A DNA stretch of 64,000 nt, from NCBI GenBank assembly GCA_003194525.1, contig NBIV01000006.1:558001-622000 (forward strand), written 5' to 3'. Below are positions 10,253-21,032 of this stretch, one piece after another. This DNA is from Gracilariopsis chorda (taxonomy: Eukaryota > Rhodophyta > Florideophyceae > Gracilariales > Gracilariaceae). Under the pieces are notes generated by a model. That model had not been told where the DNA came from. It saw only the letters and a list, made by a program, of their open reading frames with translations, and did not search any database. Position numbers and translations under genes: made by a program. Every line of letters begins with the position of its first letter. The first letter of the stretch is position 1.

Positions 10253-12479
10253 ATGTCGCGCAAACGAGCCCGTTCCGACCCCCCTTCCCTAGCCCCCGCG
10301 CCCTTCAAGCTCGGCGATTATGTAATGGCCACGCTTCATGCCGCCCCTCACCCCGAACCAAATCCAACACTCCTTGCGCGTATCCTCAAGCTCAATGACG
10401 AATACCAGCGTGCCGCAGCCGCTTTCACACAGCTCTGTCCCAAATCGCCCCACGTCGCTATTGATCTCACTGTTCCACCGCCGCAATGCGTCTCCGATCA
10501 ACTCGCCGTCGCTCCCCATCCAATCTCCAGCGGCCGTCTGTACATCTCCTTCGTCGGACATGATAGACGCCTTGAGCGATGGGCCAATGCGTCCGAACTG
10601 CTTCGCGCCCCGCCGCGACAATTGCACGCCCTGAAAAAGGGCGATAAGCCAAGTACGCCCGCCGAGCCACAGGTCAAGCTCACCCGCGCAAGAAGGCGCG
10701 CCAAAGCCGCTTTCAACCCGGTTTCCGAGGAGCACGCCGCCCTCCCCATCGACGAAATGGACTCCGTCGACCTTAAAGACATGGACATCAAGAACATATC
10801 CAAAGTACTTCTGGGACGTTATTTCATCGATGCTTGGTACCGTTCCCCCTTCCCACCGCCTTTCACGGACGGCGCGTCAAAGGTGTATATATGTGACAAG
10901 TGCCTGCGCTATGTGCATACCAAATCTCTCTTCTTTCGTCACCTCGCCGCATGCACATGGAAGCACCCCCCAGGCACCCTGTTGTACTCTGATCCCGCTC
11001 GTTCCATCGCTGTTTATGAGATTGATTCCGTCCCAAACTATCGCTACTGCCAGGCGCTTTGTTTGTTGGCTAAGCTCTTTCTTGACCATAAGACCCTTTT
11101 CTGCGATGTCACCCCTTTTCTTTTTTTACGTTGTCATTCATAACGGCGAGCTCGCCGCGTTTTTCTCCAAGGAACACCCGAAGATTGATTCCGAATTCAA
11201 CGTCGCTTGCATTCTCACCCTTCCTCCGCATCAGAAGAAGGGGCTTGGAAAGTTCCTCATCGCCTTGAGTTATGAACTCACTAGGAGGGAAGGAAAAGTT
11301 GCAGGCCCAGAGCATCCGCTCTCCGATCTAGGCCAGCTTAGTTATCGCAGTTATTGGAAGCAAGCTATCATAAGATATCTATCGCTTCGCAATGATAAGC
11401 CGTCCTTGTGTGCAAAGGTTAGCGTCAAAGAGATATCACAGGCCACAGGAATCCGCTTCGACGACGTTGTCGTAACGCTCAAAGACAATAATCTGTACTC
11501 ACTTTGGAAAGGTGAGCATTTTGCAGAGACCGGTCGAAATGCTATTGAGATCGCGGACAGTTCTTTGAAACCATGTCAAATGCCGTTTTTTCCTGACAAA
11601 GTGCGTCATTCTATCTTTGCTACCAAGCAACCTTCAACTCCGAATGGATCCCGCGCATCGCGGGATCCGACTCCCAATAGACCAAAGACACCAAAGCAGA
11701 AGAAGGGTCCGCAAACACCAAAGACACCGCAAACACCAAAGACACCGCAAGCTACAAAGACGCCGCAGAAATTAAAGACGCCGCAGGCAGCAAAGACGCA
11801 GCAGGCAGTAAAGACGCCACAGACACCAAAGACGCCGCAGACGGTGAAGGCGCTGCAAATACCAAACACGCCGCAAGCTTCGAAGACAAATGCGGCGCGA
11901 AGCGACTTGCCGCCCTTTAACAAGAATCCGCCATCCGCGCAACGTGATTCTAGTATCGTCTCCTCTGGAACTTCTGGCTCTGGGTCGGAGTTGAACGATC
12001 GCCAAACACAGCGTTTAAACATGTTCATTCAGACACATACCCCAGAACGAGTATTTGCGGCAATGGAAGTGCAGAGTACGTCTGTCGACCGCAATAGGGA
12101 CCGGGGTATGTCGGTTGACCTGAGAAAGTACGTTCATGCGCTGGCGAAGGAATTGGGAGTGGACTTTCGCACCATTTGCCGAAGGTTGAAGAAAATGACA
12201 GCTGTGATGGTTAAAAGTAAGTCTTCACCCTTTCATACTTCGCGCCGGTTGCGAAATGGCATTTCGAAAGCGCCGAGGTTGCACAGCATTCCCCTCGCGC
12301 GAGCGAATGGTACACCGAGAAATGGTATGATGAGTCGCATCGGACGTCACGACGGGCATACCATGTCCAGTGATTTCATGCTCGTTGGAGCAACACATAC
12401 TGTCCCGAACTCAGGATATTCGACACGAGCACACGAGTCAGAAGTAGTCATTATTGCTTCACAGTCGTCGGACGACTGA
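10253..12479 (+). CDS. MYST-family histone acetyltransferase (Esa1/Tip60-like), reading frame interrupted once
   Basis: Transfers acetyl from acetyl-CoA to histone lysines in the nucleus. About 740 residues in all: a chromo-barrel-like region (GRLYISFVGHDRRLERWA), a C2HC zinc finger (YICDKCLRYV..H...C, near residues 211-232), then the MYST core: YCQALCLLAKLFLDHKTL, ACILTLPPHQKKGLGKFL (catalytic Cys and the QxxGxG acetyl-CoA loop), and AGPEHPLSDLGQLSYRSYW with the catalytic Glu. The frame changes in a run of seven T at 11121-11127: upstream reads CDVTPFLF, downstream resumes with YVVIHNGELAAFFSKEHP, exactly the family order. Six T would keep one frame, so this is a one-base insertion, an assembly error, or a true mutation. 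After the core comes an unusual 250-residue tail with Thr-Pro-Lys/Gln repeats. Confidence 0.85.
11690..11890 (+). repeat. Coding minisatellite of KTPQ-type units in the MYST tail
   Basis: About 200 bases of imperfect short units encode alternating KTPQ, KTPQTP, KTPQAT and similar words, roughly fifteen times. The array is A-, C- and G-rich on the coding strand. Thr-Pro-Lys is the kind of site that proline-directed kinases use and also binds DNA minor groove in some chromatin proteins; either role here is inference. Confidence 0.8.
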
Positions 12480-13934
12480 CGTTTGTGCATTTTGTGTGAT
12501 AACATCGTGTACGAATGAAAAATTGTCTACGGGTAGCGTGCTGCCGCTTGACGTGTGTGGGTCAAACGGGGTTGTAGTATGACCGGTTTCGGTCTGCTTT
12601 CGTTCCATTATGAAGCAGATTATGCTCAACGTTTGCTTCATTCTGGAATAGAACTTGTGGTCGTGTGCCTTCTTTTTCATTTGGGCATACTGATCACACT
12701 TGCTGGCGAGGTTTGTCGGTGAGGATGTGGGCAGCTGCAACAAATCTGCGCTGTCCGGGAACACCCTCATCTGCTGCTACACCGGGGTCCGCTTGAAACA
12801 TATTCCGCTTTTTGTTATTTGGAAAGCTAACTTGATCCCTAACTTGTTTCAACCCGCCACAAGACGCAATCCATGGAGCTGTGATGAATGGCCATTGTTT
12901 GCAGAGCAAACTACGTGGTTAACACTCTTCATGGGATTTGGCTAAGATTGTAGCCAGGTTTTGTGAGCATCTAACTGTTGTTGAATAGATTGTGTGCAAT
13001 TGTTCAGCAACTTGGAAGTCCGTGCTATGAGAGCATCCGTTGTAATGTTCGTAAAACGAAAGAGTGCGGAATTTTTGGATGAGCTCTTGCTTGTTTGCAA
13101 TGCTTGTCACCAGCTAAGCATTAGTTAGTCGTTGATTATAGCGCTGAGCTGTTGACAATGATTTGGTGCGGACGACCCTGCGAGAGTCATGTTGATGGCC
13201 ATGTAAATTGTTCGAACAGTTTGAACAATTCGGTTGTTGTATCGTGAAGCTTGTTGTTCTATTTGTACCTGTAGCATTTCACGCAGACACGTAGAGTGTG
13301 CCAACAGAATGTTTTCTGCGATTCAGTGCACTACATATTTGAGCTTCAGAGCGTTGGTACGCCTACCGACGGTACCTTGGAGAACGATTCGTGCTGCATC
13401 CGGTAGATCAATGCAACCAAGAATTGTTTGTGGAGTCGAGTAGAGAAAGAGGAACGGAGATGATCGCGCTGATTCACTCCCCAGACGAGAGCGTCCCAAC
13501 TCGGTTCAGTGTGTAGTGCTGGTAGCCATGACTGTGATTACCTCTCCCGCCAGCGTGGTGCATAGATGCTTGACGAGCAAAGAAGTAGCGAACATGTTCG
13601 ATGGGAACGTGGGCGGTGGTTGTGTGCACCAAGCTGAGCATGAAAGCTTGTACGTACATCAGTTTCTGGCGACCGAGAAAAGGTAGGCAGACGGGCACAG
13701 GCGGGGATGATCTCGGTGCTGTTTGAGAATATTCGGTAGAAAAGAGCGTGATGAGGATGACCGCACGCTGGAAAGTAATTTTGGGTGCGAGTAGACGTGG
13801 GGAGGGCACCGGGCAAGTTGAGGACAGCGCAAGCGCGAAAGGGCAAAGTGGAACGCACGAGCAAAATTGTAAAGAACAAGGGCGGGATCAAGTAAGGCCA
13901 AGTTAAGAGCCCATTTTCAGGGTTTGAAAACGAT
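12480..13934. other. Convergent intergenic stretch, nothing recognised
   Basis: About 1450 bases between the 3' ends of the MYST and eS30 genes. Only short unconvincing frames on both strands; no RNA gene, repeat or hairpin of note. Confidence 0.45.
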
Positions 13935-14245
13935 TTACTTTGAGGAAGAGTTGGGACCGCGTTTCTTGCCGGGGCCTACAACAGCGTTGACGTATCGACG
14001 GTTGTACTTGAGTCGCATGGCGGCGCGACCGCGCGGCTTTTTGGGCTTTTCTTGCTTGGCGACCTTGGGGGTTTGGCCGCGTACCTTACCGGCACGAGCG
14101 AGGGATCCGTGAACCTTTCCTGAGGGGAGGGGGAAGGGGTTGGCGTTAATGATGAGGGCGCAAACGACGTGGTTAGATGATTGCGCTTGCTGTGGAGTTT
14201 GGTGGTTTCGCTTCGGGGCTTTGTTCGGAGTTTTGACTTACCCAT
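13935..14245 (-). CDS. RPS30: Ribosomal protein eS30, two exons, without ubiquitin-like fusion
   Basis: A 62-residue protein of the small cytosolic ribosomal subunit. Exon 1 is only four bases (14245-14242, ATGG), followed by donor GTAAGT; the intron (14241-14120, 122 bp) ends CCTCAG; exon 2 is 14119-13935. The joined protein reads [20 protein letters not shown], then [31 protein letters not shown] and [11 protein letters not shown], which is eS30 over its full length. The start is right at the mature ribosomal sequence, so this species lacks the FUBI ubiquitin-like leader that animals fuse to eS30; plants and fungi also lack it. A four-base first exon is typical of strongly expressed ribosomal genes, where the intron sits just after the start codon. 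Confidence 0.95.
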
Positions 14246-15604
14246 TGTGAAGCGGAGAACAGGGGGACGCGGAACGAAACGGAGGGCGTTGCGGCGGGGA
14301 GCGGTTCGGAGTGGAAGAGGACGAAGTGAATTGCGTCGCGCACGGAGGCGTGATCGGCAGGAGGTGGCGCGTGCGACGGCTGGGAAACAGTAGCGGCGTA
14401 GGTGAATGTGCGCCAGCTGTAGCAGTCGACGGCGACAAGGGACTGGACCAATGAATGAATTACAGCTGCACACGCGAATGAATGCTGTGCACATCGCACA
14501 GCTGACCACGTGTGTGCGGCTCATTGGGCAGGAGCATACAGCGATGCACAAGGAATGCGCTCTTGCGTTTGGGGTTGTCAACTAGTCATGTGGAAGGCGG
14601 CCGCTCTCGACTTGGGCTCTCTTCCGCTGGATGTGTCATCACGTCGTCCGGAGAGGGAGTCGCGAGGGAAGGGGTCGGCGACGTCGCAAACCAGGCCGCT
14701 TGTAACAAGCAATCGATGGTGGCGTGAAAATTACGAAGCGGTGGAAGGCATAGCCCTTGACCGCCTCTTCCAGAAGAGTGGCCCATAAATGGTGCAATCG
14801 TCAATTATGGTTGTTTATCCTGCATTCAGTTACTTTTACCCTCCTTTGGGGGCTGGGACTTGTCTCTCGGCGGTTTAAACGTTTGCAGCACGCAACTGTT
14901 GCGCGATGGAACGGAGCTGACGTTCGACTGACGCTGTTGGTGCACCGGTTTTGGTGCGGTACGGCGTGCTTTTGCAAGTTTGTGCTCTGACGTGTCAGAG
15001 ACATGCTGGTAGTGGCTCAACGACGCGGTGCATTCCACTGCCGGGATTGTATCCTCAACCACACCTGCCACCGCCATTTCGGCGCACCTAATCGGCTGCG
15101 AACTAGGGCTGGGAAACCGTCAACGGACCAGCTTTTGCGCACCGTTCATAAAAGGCTAGAGCGCCAGAACGTGTAAACGGTACCGCCTGCGGCACGAGCG
15201 TTGACTCCTCAAGTGCAAAAATTAAAACGCACCGTGTGTGCGCGTTGCCACGTCAGCACGAAGCGAGCACAAAAACTTCTCCAAACGCTTCCACTGCCCC
15301 GAAACGCAACCGCCGTTTAAACTGTTCCGCCCGAATCCGTGCACAGTCCGTGCAGCCGCAGCCGCAGCCGCAGCCGCAGCCGCAGCCGCAGCGCCGCGAT
15401 CAGCCGCCATCGGTCCGCTGTGAACGACCCCGCCCGGTGCGTTACGACGCTTCCATTGTCGCACCACCTTCAGTGGAAGCCGCACCCCAATTCATTTCTG
15501 CATTGCATCACCATATAAACTGTGCTAAGCCGCCACCCTCCCCCCACCGCCGGCGTTCTCTCCGCATCTCTTCGTAGTGCTCGCGGTCACATCCGGCTTT
15601 CACA
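14246..15604. promoter_or_regulatory. Divergent promoter region between eS30 and glutamate dehydrogenase
   Basis: About 1360 bases between two start codons pointing apart. It must hold both promoters. The GDH-proximal part is GC-rich and contains a CAGCCG hexamer tract at about 15350-15392. A TATA-like ATATAAAC lies at about 15512-15519, roughly 90 bases before the GDH ATG. No gene recognised in the middle. Confidence 0.45.
15350..15392. repeat. CAGCCG hexanucleotide tract
   Basis: About seven head-to-tail copies of CAGCCG in the GDH upstream region. A simple repeat likely to vary in length between strains. Confidence 0.85.
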
Positions 15605-17376
15605 ATGTCCTCCTCCTCCTCGTTCATTGCCCTGGCCAAACGGTGCGCTCCGTCGCTTCTCGCTCGAGGCCATGCTTTCGCTCCGGCTGCGCTTTCGCAT
15701 CGCGCAGCGCTTACCACTCGCTCGCGACCGACACAGTCGGAGGCGCTGCCTGCAATGCCGCCGGCTATTGAAGATGAACCGCTCTCTCCTCCAACCTTTC
15801 TACAAAGCGTCAATCACTTCTTCACTCGTGCCGCATCGCTCACTGACATAGAGCCCGGACTCATGGATGTCATCCGAGCGTGCAACTCCGTCGTTCAGTT
15901 TCGCTTTCCCTTGCGTCGTGATGACGGATCTGTCGAAGTACTTACCGGATATCGAGCGCAGCATTCCACCCATGTGTTGCCCACCAAGGGAGGCATTCGG
16001 TATGCACCGGACGTTAATTTGCAGGAGGTCAAGGCTCTTGCCGCGCTTATGACCTATAAGTGCGCGCTTGTTGAAGTGCCCTTTGGAGGCGCCAAGGGAG
16101 GCGTTTGTATTGATCGTCGTAACTATTCCACCGAGGAACTTGAACGTGTTACTCGACGATTCACACATGAGCTGCACGCGAGAAACCTCATTGGAAGCGG
16201 AAAGGATGGTACGTTTCTTTGCTATCCCTTTTGTTTGCCATCAATCTCACCACCTAACTTGTGTGTGTTTTGATTCATATAGTACCCGCCCCGGATTACG
16301 GAACTGGTCCGCAGGAAATGAGGTAAGTTTTTGCTGCACGTATGCACCCGTGTGTCTTATTCTTTTTCGTCAATGCTCACCGCATATTGTTTGTTTCTTC
16401 CTTGCCTTGCAGTTGGATTCGCGATACTTTTTCTCAGCTTAATCCGGGACATATGTTCACGGCTGGATGTGTCACTGGAAAGCCAGTCGGTCATGGCGGT
16501 ATCCGAGGTCGCCAAAGTGCCACTGGTCTCGGCGTCTTCTACGCCATTCGCACAATGCTTGACCAACCAAACATCCTCAAGCAGGTCGGATTGAGTTCAC
16601 CAGGCATTCAAGGGAAGACCTTTGTCATCCAAGGCTTCGGCAACGTTGGCTATTGGACCGCCAAATTCGTTGAGGAAGATGGCGGAAAGATTGTCGCCAT
16701 TGGCGAACGCGATGGTATTGTTTATGATCGCGAGAAAGGCATCTCGATACCGGCACTCAAGGACCATTTGATGGGCAACAACGGATCTGTTGAAAACTTT
16801 ACCAATGAAGATAGCCCCACGGTGCGGGTGATTCCAGACACTGACCTGATTTGCGGAATTGAATGTGACGTGTTCGTTCCGGCCGCTTTGGAAAGCGTTA
16901 TTCATGGCGACAATGCGGACATGGTCAAGGCAAAGATCATTGCGGAAGCGGCTAACGGACCTGTCACTGCCGACGCTGACGAGATTCTCAATGAACGAGG
17001 AGGCATTGCGATCATTCCGGACTTGCTGGCAAACAGCATGGGTGTCATGTGCTCGTACGTTGAGTGGAGCAAGAACATGACTGGCATGCGTTTGGGCCGT
17101 CTCACCAAGCGATTCGAGGAAAGCCATGGCCGTCACCTCGTTGATGTACTTGAAAGTAACGGTATCAACCTGTCCAAGCAGCAAAAGAACAATGTCATCG
17201 CTGGCGCTGATGAGGAAACCCACGTGCGATCTGGATTGGAAGACACCATGATCGCTGCTTGTGAGCAGGTTGTTGACATTGCCAAGGAGAAGAACTGCTC
17301 TTTGCGTGACGCTGCTTACGTCAAGGCTCTGGAATCCATTGCCGGGCACTACAGCCGAGCTGGCAACTGGCCCTAA
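15605..17376 (+). CDS. GDH: Mitochondrial glutamate dehydrogenase, three exons
   Basis: Interconverts glutamate and 2-oxoglutarate plus ammonia. Exons are 15605-16208, 16283-16322 and 16413-17376; introns of 74 and 90 bp have GTACGT...ATAG and GTAAGT...TGCAG borders, and the join is in frame for 535 residues. The first 45 residues are rich in Ala, Ser and Arg without early acids, a mitochondrial transit peptide. The catalytic half has TKGGIRYAP (from residue 127) and PFGGAKGG (159-166) with catalytic Lys164; exon 2 and 3 bring PAPDYGTG and WIRDTF; the Rossmann half has [18 protein letters not shown] and [10 protein letters not shown] complete the set. It is the hexameric short form related to animal enzymes. 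The second exon of 40 bases is unusually small. Convergent with the P-protein gene. Confidence 0.96.
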
Positions 17377-17731
17377 GCTTGACAATTGAAACTGACAACC
17401 TTGTACTTGTTCACGCATCATCTTGAACTAAAAAAGGACACTTGTAGCTTAGAACGATGTAAAAAAAGTGGTATACTCCTTTCGGGTATCATGTACTCCT
17501 TGGTGCAGCCTTTTACATTCTCAAGGGTTCTGGGGGTAATGTTAGCCTTCTATACCTACAGAAGACTCTGGGGCACGCATCTATATCCAAAGAAAGCGGT
17601 TTGGGGCGGCAACTGTTAATGTAAAGGGCCGTCCCCCCGACATTTTATTGTACATGGACGGCCACAGATAGAAGAGCACCGTCACTAACTCTATCTCACG
17701 AGAAAAACAGACTGGTAAAAACGATTATAAC
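17377..17731. terminator. Convergent 3' region between GDH and the P-protein gene
   Basis: 355 bases. It contains an inverted repeat with 8-base perfect arms, GGCCGTCC at 17627-17634 and GGACGGCC at 17656-17663, spaced by 21 bases. It lies between two converging genes, where a hairpin could form in either 3' UTR. No gene is present. Confidence 0.35.
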
Positions 17732-20700
17732 TTATGCAACATTCTCAAGACGCTCATCATCATCTGTGACGTATTCTGTGATCGGCGGGCACGTGCACAC
17801 CAAGTTACGATCGCCAAACACGTCATCGACACGCGAGACTGTCGGCCAGAACTTAGCTTCTTGTACCCAGTCCGCCGGGAATGCACCAAGAGCGCGCGAG
17901 TAGCGACGGTCCCATTCGTCAGCTGATACAATCGCGGCAGTGTGTGGCGCGTGCTTGAGGGGATTGTCTTCCTTGTCCATGCGACCCTCCTCGACTGCGC
18001 GAATCTCCTCCCGAATCATGATCATCGCATCACAGAATCGGTCCAGTTCAGCTTTGCTTTCCGATTCTGTGGGCTCAACCATCAGAGTTCCTGACACCGG
18101 CCAGCTCATGGTCGGTGCGTGGAAACCGTAGTCCTGAAGTCTCTTCGCCACATCAGTTTCGGTGATTCCGCAGCTGGCCTTGAAGGGACGAAGGTCAAGA
18201 ATGAATTCATGGGCCACGCGGCCACCCGAGCCCCGGTACAGGATGTTGAACGACCCGGACAGACGGTCAGCCATATAGTTGGCGTTCAAAATCGCTTGTT
18301 CCGTGGCCTGTTTCAGACCTTCGGAGCCCATCATCTTGATGTACATATAAGAAATGGGAAGGATGGCCGATGAGCCGTATGGGGCGGCGGAGACGCAGCC
18401 AGTTTCAATTCCCTTGCTGTCAACCTTGTCCGGGTTAATTGGAGAGATTACTGGGTGATCAGGCAAGAAAGGTGCAAGCTGCTTCGCAACTCCAATGGGA
18501 CCCATGCCAGGGCCGCCTCCACCGTGCGGAATGCAGAACGTTTTGTGCAAGTTGAGATGGCACACATCCGCTCCAATTTCTCCCGGAGAGCACAGACCAA
18601 CCTGAGCGTTCATGTTCGCACCGTCCATGTACACCTGGCCACCATTGTCGTGAATGATTTGACACACTTCCTTGATGGAGTCTTCGAACACACCATGAGT
18701 GGACGGGTATGTGATCATGAGCGCGGAGAGATTATCCTTGTGTTTCTCAGCCTTAGCGCGCAATTCCTCAACATCAACGTTGCCCAACTCGTCACAACCA
18801 ACGGTCACAATCTTCATGCCCAACATGGCGGCAGAAGCAGGGTTCGTTCCATGCGCACTGAGAGGAATGATGCACACATTCCTGTGGTGATCGCCACGAC
18901 TTTCGTGGTACTTCTTAATGGCAAGCAAGCCAGTGTACTCACCTTGAGCACCTGAGTTGGGCTGCAGACACACAGAGTGGAACCCAGTTATGTCCGACAA
19001 GTCCTTCTGCAAGTCCGCAAACATCTCTGCATACCCTTGCATCTGCTCGGTCGGCGCAAACGGATGCGGGGTAGCAAGCTCTGGCCAGGTGACGGGAACC
19101 ATCTCAGACGTGGCGTTCAACTTCATGGTGCAAGACCCAAGCGCAATCATGGAGTGAGTGAGCGACAAATCGCGAGCCTGCAGACGGTGGATGTAGCGAA
19201 GAAGTTCATGTTCCGTGTGCATGGTATTGAACACCGGATGAGTCATGAACTCCGAAGTACGCGCCTGAGCGCCGTACACCTCCGTTGTGGTGACCTGTCC
19301 CTGTTTCTCAGCAACGCTTCTCACATCCACTGTGCCTCCCTTCTGACCCGCAAGCACACTAACAAGCTTCTCAACGCTCTCGAGCGTATGCGCCTCGTCA
19401 AAGGCGAAAGAGAGCTCAGTATCACTTAACCGGCGGCCATTGATCTCATTGGCCTGCAGGGCCGCGACAAGCGAGTCAGCCTCCGAGGAGGAACCAACAG
19501 TCAGCTTGACGGTATCAAAGAAGCTATCCGCAGAGGGCACTTGGTATCCAAGCTGAGCAGCAGAGTCCGCGAAAACACGCGCAAGTCCAGCGGTCCTCTC
19601 GGCAATCTTCTTGAGGCCTTCCGGACCGTGATAGACGCCATACATAGCAGCCATGTTAGCCAACAAGGCCTGCGCCGTACAGATATTCGAAGTAGCCTTA
19701 TCCCGGCGAATGTGCTGTTCGCGGGTTTGCATTGCCATACGAAGGGCTGGACCGCCGGCGGCATCGCGACTTACGCCGATGATACGTCCCGGAAGCTGCC
19801 TCTTGTACTCCTCTCTGGTGACGAAGAAAGCGGCATGTGGCCCGCCATATCCCATGGGAACACCAAATCTCTGAGAGTTTCCGACGGCAAAGTCAGCACC
19901 CATTTCTCCGGGCGTCTTCAAGGTGGTGAGTGCAAGCAGGTCAGTGGCCATGACGACCTTTGCTCCGGCCGCATGTGACTTTTCAACGAAAGTTTCATAG
20001 TTGTCTACAGAGCCGTCTGTAGCCGGGTATTGAACGAGAGTGCCGCACAAATCGGTTTCCTTTGAGAAGTCAAGCGTGTTGTGATCGCCGACGATAACGT
20101 TGACACCAAAGCCCTCGGCACGGGTCTTTACTAGGTCAATAGTTTGCGGATGACACAATTCACTGACGAAGAAGGTGGACTTCTTTCGTCGAGCAATGTT
20201 GAAGCACATGGACATAGCCTCCGCAGCAGCTGTAGCTTCATCCAAAAGAGAGGCATTAGCGACAGGCAGGCCAGTAATTTCAGACACCATAGTCTGATAG
20301 TTGAGCAAGGATTCCAAACGTCCCTGTGCAATCTCCGCTTGGTACGGTGTATACTGTGTGTACCATCCGGGATTCTCAAGAACGTTTCGCAGAATGACGT
20401 TGGGCGTGAGCGTTCCATAATATCCCATACCGATGTGGTTCTGGAACAATTTGTTCTTGGACGCCATTTGGCGGAGCATAGCCAGCGCCTCGGACTCGGA
20501 CAGCGCGTTTCCGACGGCGAGTTTACGGTGGTTGCGGATGGAATCAGGGACGGTTTGGTCGATGAGTTGGTGCAGGTCAGAGAGCCCCAGCGCGGCCAAC
20601 ATGTCGGAGACATCTTTGTCCGAGTTGTTGTGACGTTTTGCAAATTGGTCCGTGGGGGCGAAGAGTTGTGGAACGGCTGCGAATGCGCGGGAGGGGAGGA

Positions 20701-20839
20701 TGGTGTTGCGGGGAGTGTGAGTGGCGCGGAGGTGGTTTAGAGTGGAGGTGCGGGTGGTGTGGGTGAAGGAGGAGATGCGGGGGGCGGCTAGAAGACCGGC
20801 GCGGCGGGAGAAGGAGGCGAGGGAGCGTAAGGCGGCCAT
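17732..20839 (-). CDS. GLDC: Glycine dehydrogenase (decarboxylating), glycine cleavage P-protein
   Basis: Decarboxylates glycine using pyridoxal phosphate and passes the aminomethyl group to the lipoyl H-protein in mitochondria. I start at 20839 ([20 protein letters not shown]), a clean transit peptide; an in-frame ATG 66 bases upstream would add a less typical leader. The protein is 1035 residues, close to the human (1020) and plant (about 1040) lengths. The PLP-binding lysine lies in [20 protein letters not shown], near residue 766. Other family blocks are [53 protein letters not shown] and [14 protein letters not shown]. It is one uninterrupted exon of 3.1 kb. Its cofactor is the product of the pyridoxal kinase pathway encoded at 61.6-62.7 kb. 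Confidence 0.97.
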   Translation of the reverse strand: MAALRSLASFSRRAGLLAAPRISSFTHTTRTSTLNHLRATHTPRNTILPSRAFAAVPQLFAPTDQFAKRHNNSDKDVSDMLAALGLSDLHQLIDQTVPDSIRNHRKLAVGNALSESEALAMLRQMASKNKLFQNHIGMGYYGTLTPNVILRNVLENPGWYTQYTPYQAEIAQGRLESLLNYQTMVSEITGLPVANASLLDEATAAAEAMSMCFNIARRKKSTFFVSELCHPQTIDLVKTRAEGFGVNVIVGDHNTLDFSKETDLCGTLVQYPATDGSVDNYETFVEKSHAAGAKVVMATDLLALTTLKTPGEMGADFAVGNSQRFGVPMGYGGPHAAFFVTREEYKRQLPGRIIGVSRDAAGGPALRMAMQTREQHIRRDKATSNICTAQALLANMAAMYGVYHGPEGLKKIAERTAGLARVFADSAAQLGYQVPSADSFFDTVKLTVGSSSEADSLVAALQANEINGRRLSDTELSFAFDEAHTLESVEKLVSVLAGQKGGTVDVRSVAEKQGQVTTTEVYGAQARTSEFMTHPVFNTMHTEHELLRYIHRLQARDLSLTHSMIALGSCTMKLNATSEMVPVTWPELATPHPFAPTEQMQGYAEMFADLQKDLSDITGFHSVCLQPNSGAQGEYTGLLAIKKYHESRGDHHRNVCIIPLSAHGTNPASAAMLGMKIVTVGCDELGNVDVEELRAKAEKHKDNLSALMITYPSTHGVFEDSIKEVCQIIHDNGGQVYMDGANMNAQVGLCSPGEIGADVCHLNLHKTFCIPHGGGGPGMGPIGVAKQLAPFLPDHPVISPINPDKVDSKGIETGCVSAAPYGSSAILPISYMYIKMMGSEGLKQATEQAILNANYMADRLSGSFNILYRGSGGRVAHEFILDLRPFKASCGITETDVAKRLQDYGFHAPTMSWPVSGTLMVEPTESESKAELDRFCDAMIMIREEIRAVEEGRMDKEDNPLKHAPHTAAIVSADEWDRRYSRALGAFPADWVQEAKFWPTVSRVDDVFGDRNLVCTCPPITEYVTDDDERLENVA

Positions 20840-20986
20840 GGTGAGGGAAGGAAGCGGAGAGGAGGGTGAACGAAGAGCTTTCAAGGGTGAAAGACGCTTG
20901 TGCACGATTCCGTGCGGCCAAAGCTCAAAGGCGGGAGGGGAGGTCGAGACGAAGTGGGAGGAGGAGTGGAGGGAAAGTGGAGGTGT

Positions 20987-21032
20987 GGGGGGGGGGGAGA
21001 TTGGACGGATTTATAGGGGGCGGGGGGGGGGG
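20987..21032 (-). promoter_or_regulatory. TATA box of the P-protein gene between two C runs
   Basis: On the coding (minus) strand CTATAAATCC (TATA core at 21009-21015) lies about 170 bases upstream of the chosen start. It is flanked by runs of 10 or 11 C on both sides (plus-strand G runs at 20987-20997 and 21022-21032). The position and the TATA sequence suggest a core promoter. Confidence 0.5.

Noticed and set aside
16597-17421. A 274-codon frame antisense to glutamate dehydrogenase
   Set aside because: The sense strand is unmistakable GDH; the antisense frame is a by-product of its codon use.
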